64,000 nucleotides of DNA from Streptomyces himastatinicus ATCC 53653 (GTDB lineage Bacteria; Actinomycetota; Actinomycetes; Streptomycetales; Streptomycetaceae), in NCBI RefSeq assembly GCF_000158915.1, contig NZ_GG657754.1:10174681-10238680 (forward strand). Direction: 5' to 3'. The notes under the pieces were generated by a model, which was given only the letters and a program-made list of their open reading frames with translations, had not been told where the DNA came from and did no database searches. Shown piece by piece: positions 1-8,687 of the stretch (position 1 is its first letter; each line of letters opens with the position of its first letter). The position numbers and the translations under genes are program-made.

Positions 1-2
1 GC

Positions 3-731
3 CGACGGCTGGTGGTCCGGCCGGACACCGCCACCGGCTCGCTGGGCTCGGACCGGCTGGACGCGGCGGTCGCCGAGGACGCGCGCGGACTGCTGGCCGG
101 CGGGCGCACCGGCACCCTGCGCTACGGCTACGACGGCACCCGCACCGACGAGGAGCTGACCCTCTCCGTGTCGGTACACGCCGCACCACCCCGGATGCTG
201 GTATTCGGCGCCGTGGACTTCGCGGCCACCATGGCCCGTATCGGCACCTACCTCGGCTACCACGTCACCGTCTGCGACGCGCGGCCCGTCTTCGCCACCA
301 AGCGCCGCTTCCCCGAGGCCCACGAGGTGGTGGCCGACTGGCCGCACCGCTATCTGCGCACCGAGGCCGAGGCGGGCCGGGTGGACGAGCGGACCGTGGT
401 CTGCGTCCTCACCCACGACCCCAAGTTCGACGTACCGCTGTTGGAGGAGGCGCTTCGGCTGCCGCTGGCGTACGTCGGCGCCATGGGCTCCCGCCGCACC
501 CACGAGGACCGGCTGCGCCGACTGCGCGACACCGGGATCGACGAGGGCCTGCTGGCCCGGCTCGCCTCCCCGATCGGCCTGGACCTCGGCGCCCGGACCC
601 CCGAGGAGACCGCGGTCAGCATCGCCGCGGAGATCATCGCCGACCGCTGGGACGGCAGCGGCGCCCGGCTGACCTCGCTCAGCGGCCGCATCCACCGGCC
701 CCACTCGGTGCACCCGGCGGCCGAGGGCTGA
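3..731 (+). CDS. XdhC family protein (5' partial)
   Basis: This is the C-terminal part of an XdhC/CoxI-family protein. In this family the protein inserts or matures the molybdenum cofactor of xanthine-dehydrogenase-type enzymes. The frame is open to the window edge, so the true start lies upstream. The visible part carries the Rossmann-like domain typical of the family: the segment RMLVFGAVDFAATMARIGTYLG, then VCVLTHDPKFDVPLLEEAL and YVGAMGSRRTHEDRL, ending with GLDLGARTPEETAVSIAAEI. Family assignment is firm; the specific molybdoenzyme partner cannot be seen because no xdhA/B genes are inside the window. Confidence 0.85.
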   Translation, partial: RRLVVRPDTATGSLGSDRLDAAVAEDARGLLAGGRTGTLRYGYDGTRTDEELTLSVSVHAAPPRMLVFGAVDFAATMARIGTYLGYHVTVCDARPVFATKRRFPEAHEVVADWPHRYLRTEAEAGRVDERTVVCVLTHDPKFDVPLLEEALRLPLAYVGAMGSRRTHEDRLRRLRDTGIDEGLLARLASPIGLDLGARTPEETAVSIAAEIIADRWDGSGARLTSLSGRIHRPHSVHPAAEG

Positions 732-782
732 GACGGGGGCACGGCGCTTGGCCGTGGACCGTCACAATGGTCCGCGACCGAA

Positions 783-2162
783 GTGAGTGGAGTGAGGGAC
801 TCAATATCTGCCGTGGAGACGACGCGAGGCACCGACGACGCCAGAGAACCGCTTCCCGACGACACCCCCGCCGACCGGGCAACCGACCCGGACGCCCCGC
901 CGAAGACCGGCTGGCGCCGCTGGGTCATGGACACCCGGCCGCTGCGCCACCGCCCCTTCCGACGACTGTGGACGTCCACCACGGTCACGGCCGTCGGCAG
1001 TCAGCTGACCGCCGTCGCCGTACCCAAGCAGATCTACGACATCACCGGCTCCTCGGCCTGGGTCGGCTACGCGAGCTTCGCGGGACTCCTGCCGCTCGTG
1101 GTGTTCGCGCTGTGGGGCGGTGTGGTGGCCGACCGCATGGACCGGCGCACCCTGATGCTGGTCACCAACGTGGGGATCGCCGTCACCTCGCTGCTGTTCT
1201 GGGCGCAGTCCTTCGCCGGTCTCGACTCGGTACCGCTGCTGATCGGGCTGCTCGCCGCCCAGCAGGGGTTCTTCGGGATGAACTCCCCTGCCCGCAACGC
1301 CTCCATCGCCCGGCTCGTCCCCGCCGATGAGCTGCCCGCCGCGGGCGCCCTCCAGTCCACCGTCGCCCAGACCGGCATGATCGTCGGCCCGTTGCTGGCG
1401 GGCGCGCTGATACCCGTCCTCGGCCTGCCCATCCTCTATCTGGCCGACGCCATCGCGCTCTGCGTCACGCTGTGGGCCGTCTGGCGGCTGCCCGCGATGC
1501 CGCCCCTCAAGGACCTCAAGGACCTCAAGGACAGCGGTGGTGGCAGGTCACGGGCCGGATGGCGGGATGTCGTGGACGGCTTCCGCTACATCACCGCCCA
1601 CCGCGTGCTGCTGCTGTCCTTCCTCGCGGACATCATCGCCATGGTCTTCGGCATGCCCAGGGCGCTCTTCCCCCAACTCGCCTCGCACACCTACGCGCCC
1701 TGGGGCGAGGGCTTCGCGCTTGGCCTGCTCTTCGCCGCGATCCCGCTCGGCGCGGTGGCGGGCGGGCTGCTGTCGGGCACGTTCTCCCGGGCCCGCCGCC
1801 ACGGCCTCATGGTCATCGTCGCCGTGGTGGCCTGGGGCGTGGCCATCAGCGGCGTCGGCCTCAGCTCCAGCCTGTGGTGGGCGGCGGTGTTCCTCACCGT
1901 CGCGGGCGTGGCCGACATGGTGTCCATGGTGTTCCGCGGCGCGATCCTCCAGTCAGCGGCCACAGACGACATGCGCGGCCGGATGCAGGGCGTGTTCACC
2001 GTGGTGGTGGCGGGCGGCCCGCGCATCGCCGATCTGCTGCACGGCACGGCGGGCTCCCTCCTCGGGCCCCGCACGGCGGTCGCCGCGGGCGGGCTGCTGG
2101 TCGCCGTAGCGATGCTCGGCCTGGCCGTCGCGGTGCCCGACTTCCGGCGCTACACGGCCTGA
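783..2162 (+). CDS. MFS transporter (EntS-like drug/siderophore exporter type)
   Basis: This is a 459-residue major facilitator superfamily membrane protein with about 12 hydrophobic segments beginning near residue 60. The loop GGVVADRMDRRTLML matches the MFS signature between helices 2 and 3. The family exports small molecules by proton antiport; the substrate is unknown. The start is a GTG; another GTG three codons downstream is equally possible. A central loop near residue 245 contains a 9-base tandem repeat coding DLK three times. It is about 1.7 kb outside the NRPS cluster, separated by gnd on the opposite strand, so I do not assign it to that pathway. Confidence 0.85.
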   Translation: MSGVRDSISAVETTRGTDDAREPLPDDTPADRATDPDAPPKTGWRRWVMDTRPLRHRPFRRLWTSTTVTAVGSQLTAVAVPKQIYDITGSSAWVGYASFAGLLPLVVFALWGGVVADRMDRRTLMLVTNVGIAVTSLLFWAQSFAGLDSVPLLIGLLAAQQGFFGMNSPARNASIARLVPADELPAAGALQSTVAQTGMIVGPLLAGALIPVLGLPILYLADAIALCVTLWAVWRLPAMPPLKDLKDLKDSGGGRSRAGWRDVVDGFRYITAHRVLLLSFLADIIAMVFGMPRALFPQLASHTYAPWGEGFALGLLFAAIPLGAVAGGLLSGTFSRARRHGLMVIVAVVAWGVAISGVGLSSSLWWAAVFLTVAGVADMVSMVFRGAILQSAATDDMRGRMQGVFTVVVAGGPRIADLLHGTAGSLLGPRTAVAAGGLLVAVAMLGLAVAVPDFRRYTA

Positions 2163-2172
2163 CGGCCGCCCA

Positions 2173-2216
2173 TGCGCGCGCCCATGGACGGGCGCGCGCA
2201 CGGGCCCGGCCTTTTT
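2173..2216. terminator. Hairpin terminator between convergent MFS gene and gnd
   Basis: A perfect 11-bp inverted repeat (2173-2183 with 2190-2200, loop ATGGAC) is followed by a T5 run at 2212-2216. It sits immediately after the stop of the MFS gene and overlaps the end of the convergent gnd gene, so it probably ends the plus-strand transcript. Confidence 0.7.
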
Positions 2217-3669
2217 AGGCCTCGCGCTCGCTGCGGTCCTGGCCCCAGAGGGTGTGGAACGAGCCCTCGCGGTCGGTGCGCCGGTAGGTGTGCGCGCCGA
2301 AGAAGTCCCGCTGCCCCTGCACCAGCGCCGCGGGCAGTCGCTCCGAGCGCAGCGCGTCGTAGTACGCCAGCGCCGCCGAGAAACCGGGTGCCGGTACGCC
2401 CAGCTCGACGGAGGTGGACACCACCCGACGCCATGCGTCCTGCGCCTCGCCCAGCGCCTGCGCGAAGTAGTCGTCGGCCAGCAGCGTGACCGGCTTGTTG
2501 TCCTTGCCGTACGCCTCGGTGATCCGGTTCAGGAACCGGGCCCGGATGATGCAGCCGCCCCGCCAGATCCGGGCCACCGCCCCCGGGTCGATGTCCCAGC
2601 CGTACTCCTGGCTGCCCGCCTCGATCTGGTGGATGCCCTGCGCGTACGCCACGATCTTCGACGCGTACAGCGCCTGCTCGACCTCATCGGCGAACCGCTC
2701 CGCCGCCTTACCCGTGAGCTGCTTGGCCGCGGGCCCGGGCAGCCCCTGCGAGGCGTCCCGTACGTCGGCGTGGCCGGACAGCGAGCGGGCGAACACCGCC
2801 TCGGCGATGCCGCTCACCGGAACGCCCAGGTCCAGTGCGGTCTGGACGGTCCAGCGGCCGGTGCCCTTCTGCTCGGCCTGGTCCTGCACCACGTCCACGA
2901 ACGGCTTGCCGGTCGCGGCGTCGGTGTGCGCCAGCACCTCGGCGGTGATCTCGATCAGGTACGACTCGAGACGGCCGCCGTTCCAGGTGCGGAACACCTC
3001 CGCGATCTCGCCCGGCGTGAGCCCCAGCGCGCGCCGCAGAAGGTCGTACGACTCCGCGATGAGCTGCATGTCGGCGTACTCGATGCCGTTGTGCACCATC
3101 TTCACGAAGTGTCCGGCGCCGTCCGGGCCGATGTGGGTGCAGCACGGGGTGCCGTCCACCTTGGCGGAGATGCTCTCCAGCAGGGGACCGAGCGACTTGT
3201 AGGATTCCGACGATCCGCCGGGCATGATGCTGGGCCCGTTGAGCGCGCCCTCCTCGCCACCGGAGATGCCGGTGCCCACGAAGTGCAGCCCGCGCTCACG
3301 CAGGGCCTTCTCCCGGCGCCGGGTGTCATCGAAGTGCGCGTTGCCCCCGTCGATGATGACGTCGCCCTCTTCGAGGAGGGGTGCGAACTCCTCGATGACG
3401 GCGTCGGTGGGCGCACCTGCCTTGACCATGATGACGAGCCGCCGCGGCCGCTGGAGGGCGGCGACGAACTCCGCCGCGGTCTCGGCCGGGACGAAGCTTC
3501 CCTCGTGGCCGTGCTCCTCGATCAGCGCCTTGGTCTTGGCGGACGAGCGGTTGTGGACAGCCACGGTGTGCCCGTGCCGGGCGAAGTTGCGGGCGAGGTT
3601 GCTGCCCATGACGGCGAGCCCGGTGACGCCGATCTGGGCGGTGGGCTGGGTGGAGGACGGGCTGGGCAT
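2215..3669 (-). CDS. gnd: 6-phosphogluconate dehydrogenase (NADP-dependent, decarboxylating)
   Basis: This cytosolic enzyme oxidatively decarboxylates 6-phosphogluconate to ribulose 5-phosphate in the pentose phosphate pathway, making NADPH. The 484-residue length fits the long form of the family. The N-terminal Rossmann motif GLAVMGSNLARN, the signature GTGISGGEEGAL and the catalytic lysine segment HFVKMVHNGIEY are all present, followed by the all-helical C-terminal domain. I chose the ATG at 3669 because an AGGAGTGG ribosome site precedes it and the Rossmann fold begins about 12 residues later; the frame stays open for 34 further upstream codons. It flanks the NRPS cluster as a primary-metabolism neighbour. 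Confidence 0.95.
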   Translation of the reverse strand: MPSPSSTQPTAQIGVTGLAVMGSNLARNFARHGHTVAVHNRSSAKTKALIEEHGHEGSFVPAETAAEFVAALQRPRRLVIMVKAGAPTDAVIEEFAPLLEEGDVIIDGGNAHFDDTRRREKALRERGLHFVGTGISGGEEGALNGPSIMPGGSSESYKSLGPLLESISAKVDGTPCCTHIGPDGAGHFVKMVHNGIEYADMQLIAESYDLLRRALGLTPGEIAEVFRTWNGGRLESYLIEITAEVLAHTDAATGKPFVDVVQDQAEQKGTGRWTVQTALDLGVPVSGIAEAVFARSLSGHADVRDASQGLPGPAAKQLTGKAAERFADEVEQALYASKIVAYAQGIHQIEAGSQEYGWDIDPGAVARIWRGGCIIRARFLNRITEAYGKDNKPVTLLADDYFAQALGEAQDAWRRVVSTSVELGVPAPGFSAALAYYDALRSERLPAALVQGQRDFFGAHTYRRTDREGSFHTLWGQDRSEREA

Positions 3670-3871
3670 ACGGTGTTCCACTCCTGTCACGCGCATCGAA
3701 AACTTGTGCGAGCAGCAACGATGAGGGGACGGTGATCTTCCCTCTCGGTCAGCCGGGTTTCGCCCGGTCATAGTTACACGATGTGCTCGACGCCGTGATG
3801 TGTGTCCAAAGAATGCGGCCGGAGTGTGTCACTTTTCCACTGCCCGGGACGGGTGTCGGGTTGTGGGGTTT

Positions 3872-4825
3872 CTACATTGAGTGACTGAGGGGCGCTCCGG
3901 GGTGTTGTTTCGTCCCTGGACCGCGCGGGTCGGATCCCGTGGTTCCGGGCCGGACCGTGGTGCCCAGGGCTTCCCCGGCGAACACTTCGTGCAGGAGTAC
4001 GTGCGGCACCCGGCCGTCGAGCACCCGGGCGCGTCCGACGCCGGACCGGAGCGCCCGCAGGCACGCCTCCATCGGGGGTCGCCAGGTATTGCCCAACTCG
4101 GGTAGCAGGTGCTCCAGCTCACCGGTGGTGAGCAGACCGATCACCGATCGGCCATGAAGCCGGTTCGTGGGCAGGCCCTCGGTGTCGGACAGCAGGACGA
4201 GCCGTTCGGCCCGGAGGGCGGCGGCGAGGGCCGCGGCTGCGGCGTCGGGGCTCACGCGGCAGATGTCACCGTTCGTGCTGCGGGCGATGCTGGAGACGAC
4301 CGGGATCCGGCCGTTGTCGAGCAGAGCTTGGACGACGTCGGCGTTGACCTCGCCGACGTCGTGGACCGCACCGGGGCCGAGCGGTTCGCCGTCCGCTGTC
4401 GCCCGGCGCGCGCCGGCGGTGATGGTGTGTGCGTCCTCGCCGGTCAGGCCGATGGCGAACGGGCCGTGCCGGTTGAGCAGTCCGACGAGTTCGCGCTGGG
4501 CTCGCCCGGTGATGACCATGCGGACCAGGTCCATGGGCTCGGCGGTGAGACCGGAATCCCGCCCGAGTCCGGTGAGATGGGCCTTCACCTCGGACTCGTC
4601 ACCGTGCACGACGACGGGTCCGAGGCCCGCGCAGCGCAGGAACGCCACGTCCTGGGCGAAGGCGCGCTTCAGCGTCTCGTCGGTCATGGTGCTGCCGCCG
4701 GCCCGGATGACGATGGTGCTGCCGTGGAGCCGCTGCAGCCACGGCAGGGCTTCGATGAGCGCGTGGGCCTTGGCCGCCGTCGCCCGCCGCACTCCGTCGT
4801 CGGCGACGGCCATCCCGCCGTCCAC
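3872..4825 (-). CDS. Acetylglutamate-kinase-like protein with altered active-site motifs (NRPS cluster)
   Basis: This 317-residue protein has the amino-acid-kinase fold of N-acetyl-L-glutamate kinase, which phosphorylates the gamma-carboxylate of acetylglutamate. Family landmarks are visible: VIRAGGSTM near residue 40 (usual form K-Y-G-G-N-A-M), VVVHGDES near 72 (usual HGGGP), GLTGEDAH and RIPVVSSIA...NGDICRVSPDAAA with LLSDTEG. Thus the nucleotide-binding lysine is replaced by arginine and the glycine-rich loop is degenerate. It is the last gene of the minus-strand NRPS operon; a GAGG site overlapping the upstream stop supports the GTG start at 4825, although ATG at 4813 is possible. I infer it activates a glutamate-type side chain for precursor synthesis, or has lost catalysis; it is unlikely to be the housekeeping ArgB. 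Confidence 0.75.
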   Translation of the reverse strand: MDGGMAVADDGVRRATAAKAHALIEALPWLQRLHGSTIVIRAGGSTMTDETLKRAFAQDVAFLRCAGLGPVVVHGDESEVKAHLTGLGRDSGLTAEPMDLVRMVITGRAQRELVGLLNRHGPFAIGLTGEDAHTITAGARRATADGEPLGPGAVHDVGEVNADVVQALLDNGRIPVVSSIARSTNGDICRVSPDAAAAALAAALRAERLVLLSDTEGLPTNRLHGRSVIGLLTTGELEHLLPELGNTWRPPMEACLRALRSGVGRARVLDGRVPHVLLHEVFAGEALGTTVRPGTTGSDPRGPGTKQHPGAPLSHSM

Positions 4826-4837
4826 GACCCGGGTTCC

Positions 4838-6544
4838 TCAGCCGCCGGTCCGCTGGTAGAGGGTGCCCTCGCTCCAGATCCGGTCCACCTTGCCCCACGC
4901 CATCGCGGACGCGACATCGGGGAAGAACCCATGGCCGTTGAGGTTGGCGCTCGTGTTGCACAACACCGGTACGCCACTGATCCGGTGGAACTCGGCGAGA
5001 ACTTCGGCCAGGAGCGGATCGTCGTCCGGTGCCACCGTTTGCAGCCGTGCGGTTCCGTCGAGGTGGATGACGGCCGGGATCCGGGCCACCCATGCGTCGC
5101 GCACCGCGTGGTCGAAGAGCATGTGCGGATCCGGCGTGCCGGGTTCGAAGATCTTCCGGGCCTCGTCGACCGCACAGATGGGGGCGACGGGGCGGTAGGA
5201 CTCACGGCCCTTGATCCGGTTGAGCGTGTCCTTCATCGCCGTCCCGATCGGCGAGGCGAGGATGCTGCGGCCGCCGAGCGCGCGAGGGCCCAGCTCGGCC
5301 CGGCCGTTGAGGACCACCACCGGCTCATCGGTGTCGTACAGCACCCGGGCCAGCTCGGCGGGCGCGCACGCACGGGCCGACCAGCCGTCGGGGATGTCGG
5401 GGGTGGGCGACAGGCGCGGCCCGAGGCGGGGATTCCACTCGATGGCCTGGAGCCCACGGTGCTGGATCATGCCCAATACGGCGGCGCCGATGGCGGATCC
5501 CGAGTCGTTGGGGAAGGGCGGTACCCACATCTCGCGGACAAGCGGAAGGGAGCGCAGCGCGCTGTTCCACTTGATGTTCAGCGCACAGCCGCCGGCGAAA
5601 CTCAGATTCCACGGGCCGTCGCCCCGGTGCTGCCGCACCTTGGCGGAGAGGCGCTCCGTCAGGAGCTCTTCGAAGAGGTGGTGCACGCTCGCCAGAACGT
5701 CCTCGTCCGCGATCCCGGCGCGTTCCGCCCGCTCGCGCACGGCGCCGTAGAACGCGTGCACCGGAGGCACGGACGGTTCGAAGAGACTCCCGAACCCGCC
5801 CACGGCCCGGCGGTATTCGACGGCCGGTGCGCTGTCGCCCTCGAAGGTCCGGTGGAACTCCTCACGGAGGATCGTCATCGCCTCCTCCCGGACCTGTCCC
5901 AGCGCGATGTACGCCATCAGCTTCCCGGCGACCGTCAGGTCGTCCACGGTCGGCGACTGGGTCGGCCGGCGGAACGGCCCGAAGTGGTGGCCCGCTATCG
6001 CGTAGGCGTGCCCGAGCACCGGGAACAGCTCACCGAGGTTCTCCACGCCGGTCTTCGGGTCCACCCAGTACAGGCGGGGGAAGAGGCCGCCGTCCCAGAT
6101 GAGGACGAAGGAGGGTTCCCGGCGTTCCGCGAACGGGCTGGAGCAGTAGGTGCTCGCCACATGGCCGGCGGCGTGCGCGTAACTGGTGTACGGGTATGCC
6201 TGGCCGCCCATGGTGAACTCGCCGGACGCTCCGGGGCGCGCGAGGTCGGGGCAGGCGGCGGACTCGCGGTACGGGCCGACGACCACCTCGACCGGTTCAC
6301 CGTGGTCCAGCAGGGCGACCCGGCCGTCCACGTCCCCGTCCCAGCCGTCGATGACCCATTCGTCCACGTGCTCGGTCTTGTAGCCGAAGTCGGCGAGTAT
6401 CCCCGGGATGACACCGAAATCGGAGACGGTGCTGTAGCGACGGCCGTTGGCGATCTTCTCCATCTCGATGCTGAAGACCAGCCGGTCCCCGTCGAGCAGG
6501 GCCACGGCGCCGTCATGCGTCAGCTTGAGCCCGCAGATGATCAC
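4838..6544 (-). CDS. NodU/CmcH/TobZ-family O-carbamoyltransferase
   Basis: This 568-residue enzyme belongs to the carbamoyltransferase family that moves the carbamoyl group of carbamoyl phosphate, via carbamoyl-AMP, to a hydroxyl group in antibiotics and Nod factors. The N-terminal part has the Kae1-like ATPase fold: a start with ICGLKLTHDGA, the metal-binding HAAGH near residue 120, and WDGG. The C-terminal domain has NGRAELGPRALGGRSIL and ESYRPVAPI, which are highly conserved in the family. It overlaps the upstream dehydrogenase by ATGA, so the two are translationally coupled. It strongly suggests that the peptide or a building block bears an O-carbamoyl group. Confidence 0.92.
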   Translation of the reverse strand: MIICGLKLTHDGAVALLDGDRLVFSIEMEKIANGRRYSTVSDFGVIPGILADFGYKTEHVDEWVIDGWDGDVDGRVALLDHGEPVEVVVGPYRESAACPDLARPGASGEFTMGGQAYPYTSYAHAAGHVASTYCSSPFAERREPSFVLIWDGGLFPRLYWVDPKTGVENLGELFPVLGHAYAIAGHHFGPFRRPTQSPTVDDLTVAGKLMAYIALGQVREEAMTILREEFHRTFEGDSAPAVEYRRAVGGFGSLFEPSVPPVHAFYGAVRERAERAGIADEDVLASVHHLFEELLTERLSAKVRQHRGDGPWNLSFAGGCALNIKWNSALRSLPLVREMWVPPFPNDSGSAIGAAVLGMIQHRGLQAIEWNPRLGPRLSPTPDIPDGWSARACAPAELARVLYDTDEPVVVLNGRAELGPRALGGRSILASPIGTAMKDTLNRIKGRESYRPVAPICAVDEARKIFEPGTPDPHMLFDHAVRDAWVARIPAVIHLDGTARLQTVAPDDDPLLAEVLAEFHRISGVPVLCNTSANLNGHGFFPDVASAMAWGKVDRIWSEGTLYQRTGG

Positions 6545-7314
6545 GAATTCCCCTCCTTGCGCCCGAAACCCAGGCCGAAGGGCTGGTCGGCGGGCATGAG
6601 CTCAATCATGTTGATGTTGACGTGGGGCGGTCTGGAGAGGCACCACGAGACGGCCTGCGCCACATCGTCCGCGGTCAGCGGCGTGACGCCCCGATACAGC
6701 TCCTCCGCGCGTTCCTCGTCGCCGTCGAAGCGGACGAGCGCGAATTCCGTCCGGGCCATCCCGGGCGCGATACAGCTGACCCTGACGCCGGTGCCCTCCA
6801 GGTCGACCCGCATGCTGAGGGTCAGCTGATGCACGAACGCCTTGGTGGCGGCGTACACATTGCCCCCCATGTAGGGGTAGTTGGCCGCGATGGAGCCGAC
6901 GTTGACGATGTGGCCGGACTTCCGGGCGACCAGGCCCGGGAGCAGGAGATCGGTCAGGTTCAGTACGCCGGTGATATTCGTGTCGACCATCTCCTGCCAG
7001 TGACGGCTGTCGGCGGACTGGAGGGGCCCGAACCCTTTGGACAGGCCGGCGTTGTTGACCATGGCGGAGATGTCCCGGTACGCGTCCGGCAATCCTTCGA
7101 ACGCTGTTCGCAGCGCGGCCCGGTCCCGGACGTCCACGGACAGGGCGTGGATCCGGAGCTCCGGATGTTCCTTCTCGAGCGTGGCCAGCCGTTCGCCCCG
7201 GCGGGCCAGCGCGACCACCCCGTACCCCTGCTGCGCCAGTACCTGGGCGGTACGGGCGCCGAAGCCGGACGAAGCCCCCGACACCACTGCCACACCGCGG
7301 TCCTCGTACGTCAT
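6541..7314 (-). CDS. Short-chain dehydrogenase/reductase (YdfG-like, NRPS cluster)
   Basis: This 257-residue classical SDR has the cofactor motif SGASSGFGA near residue 12, NNAG near 88, the catalytic serine in NVGSIAANYPYMGG and YAATK with the catalytic tyrosine and lysine. The C-terminus resembles NADP-dependent 3-hydroxy-acid or serine dehydrogenases of the YdfG group. It lies between the M29-like gene and the carbamoyltransferase, overlapping the latter by 4 bases. In the cluster it may interconvert a hydroxyl and a carbonyl on a precursor amino acid; the substrate cannot be read from sequence. Confidence 0.88.
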   Translation of the reverse strand: MTYEDRGVAVVSGASSGFGARTAQVLAQQGYGVVALARRGERLATLEKEHPELRIHALSVDVRDRAALRTAFEGLPDAYRDISAMVNNAGLSKGFGPLQSADSRHWQEMVDTNITGVLNLTDLLLPGLVARKSGHIVNVGSIAANYPYMGGNVYAATKAFVHQLTLSMRVDLEGTGVRVSCIAPGMARTEFALVRFDGDEERAEELYRGVTPLTADDVAQAVSWCLSRPPHVNINMIELMPADQPFGLGFGRKEGNS

Positions 7315-7410
7315 TGCACAGCCTCCTCAGCCCTCCACGTCCCGCCACCGCCACCCGAGGGGAAACCGGCGCGTGCGCTGCGGGACGGCCCGCGGCGCAC
7401 GCGACCGGGT

Positions 7411-8649
7411 TCAGCGACGCAGCCCGAGCGTCTGGTACAGCGGCACCTTGCCCGCCGTCGGGGAGTCGAGCAGCACCTCGACCTCGGTCAGCGCGAGGTC
7501 GATGTGGAACGGGGTGAAGCCGCCGAGTCCCAGGCCGATGTGAATGCCGGGCCAGCGCTCGTTGGGGTGGAAGTTGCTGCGCAGCCGGTTGGCGCAGCCG
7601 GGGTGGGTACCGAAGCCGAATTCATGGATCTTGCGGTACTGCGGTTCGGCGTCCACCAGGGCGCGGAAGGTGTCCCGCAGGCGCTTGGCTTCGGGGATCG
7701 GCGCCGTGAAGTCGTGGATGTAGCCGTTCCGGACATGGGCCACGACGGGCAGGTCCTCCATCGGGGCGAGCCGCAGGTAGGTGTCGGCGGTGTGCTCCGA
7801 TGTCACGGTCCGGTCCCCGCGGTGGATGATCGGGGACCCCTTGAACACGATCTCGCCGTCGATGGGCATCCGGCTGTCGCGGCTGTACGCGCCGGAGCCG
7901 TCGGCGAGCGTGGAGATCTCCCCGGTCGGCAGCACGGTCTGGTCCGCGAAACGCAGCGGCCCGTGGAGCGAGAACCAGTGCTCGGTCTCCTGGTGCCGGA
8001 ACACGCACCGGGTGTCCAGCTCGGGTGTGGTGAGGACCAGGGCGTCGGCCTCTTCCAGCAGGGACAGCAGATGGCCCTCGACCGCGAGCTCCGACTCGTA
8101 GTCGGTCCCGGTGATGATCCGCAGGTAGTGGCTCAGGGAGAGCGGGGTGAACTCCGAGGAGAAGTACGAGATGGCACCGAGCTTCACGCCCTCGGCGTCA
8201 TCGTCCAGCAGATGTTCGAACTCGTCCTCCGCGATCCACAGGGCGGAGGCCCTGCGCCCCTCGGCGCGCCAGGCCCGAAGCTGACCGACGAAGGCGGACC
8301 GGGTGTCCGGGCCCTTCCACTCCAGCTCGTGCAAGGGCTGCGGGATGTCCGCCACCAGCCGGATGCCGCGGCGTACCCGCTCGGAGGTGATGAGCAGGAA
8401 CTCGTCCCCGAAGTCGCCGTCGTACAGCGGCAGCAGCCGGGAAAGGCGCAGCTCGACCTTGCCGTCCGAACCGACGGCGATGTCACCGGGCTGGGCGGCC
8501 TCCGGTTCCGGGAGGGCTTCCAGCAGGTCGGCGGTGGAGCAACTCGCCTCATCCGCCGTGCACATGGGCCCGTCGGGGCCGGTCGCGAGTTCCCTGGGGT
8601 CGGCTCGGAGGCACGGGCAGTTGCCTCGGGTCACCTTGATCCTGCTCAT
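7411..8649 (-). CDS. M29/aminopeptidase-dihydroxypyridine-dioxygenase-like metalloprotein
   Basis: This 412-residue protein has a C-terminal half like the M29 superfamily, which holds leucyl aminopeptidases (AmpS) and the NicX-type dioxygenase. The landmarks are PTGEISTLADGSGAY, KIHEFGFGTHPGC and NERWPGIHIGLGLGG followed by FHIDLAL, which carry the expected Glu/His metal ligands. The first 45 residues are unusual, with cysteines spaced C-x-C-x16-C-x6-C. It sits directly downstream of the third NRPS gene with a good GGAG site. Possible roles are peptide trimming, deprotection of an acylated precursor, or an oxygenase-type reaction. The fold assignment is moderately secure and the reaction is unknown. 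Confidence 0.6.
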   Translation of the reverse strand: MSRIKVTRGNCPCLRADPRELATGPDGPMCTADEASCSTADLLEALPEPEAAQPGDIAVGSDGKVELRLSRLLPLYDGDFGDEFLLITSERVRRGIRLVADIPQPLHELEWKGPDTRSAFVGQLRAWRAEGRRASALWIAEDEFEHLLDDDAEGVKLGAISYFSSEFTPLSLSHYLRIITGTDYESELAVEGHLLSLLEEADALVLTTPELDTRCVFRHQETEHWFSLHGPLRFADQTVLPTGEISTLADGSGAYSRDSRMPIDGEIVFKGSPIIHRGDRTVTSEHTADTYLRLAPMEDLPVVAHVRNGYIHDFTAPIPEAKRLRDTFRALVDAEPQYRKIHEFGFGTHPGCANRLRSNFHPNERWPGIHIGLGLGGFTPFHIDLALTEVEVLLDSPTAGKVPLYQTLGLRR

Positions 8650-8687
8650 GACGCTCCTTCAGATCGGGAAGTGCTGTTGGCGCGGCA

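Noticed and set aside
4109..6829. Plus-strand frame of about 900 codons across the kinase-like and carbamoyltransferase genes
   Set aside because: Low-complexity GC-shadow composition and no domain; the minus strand carries clear family motifs.
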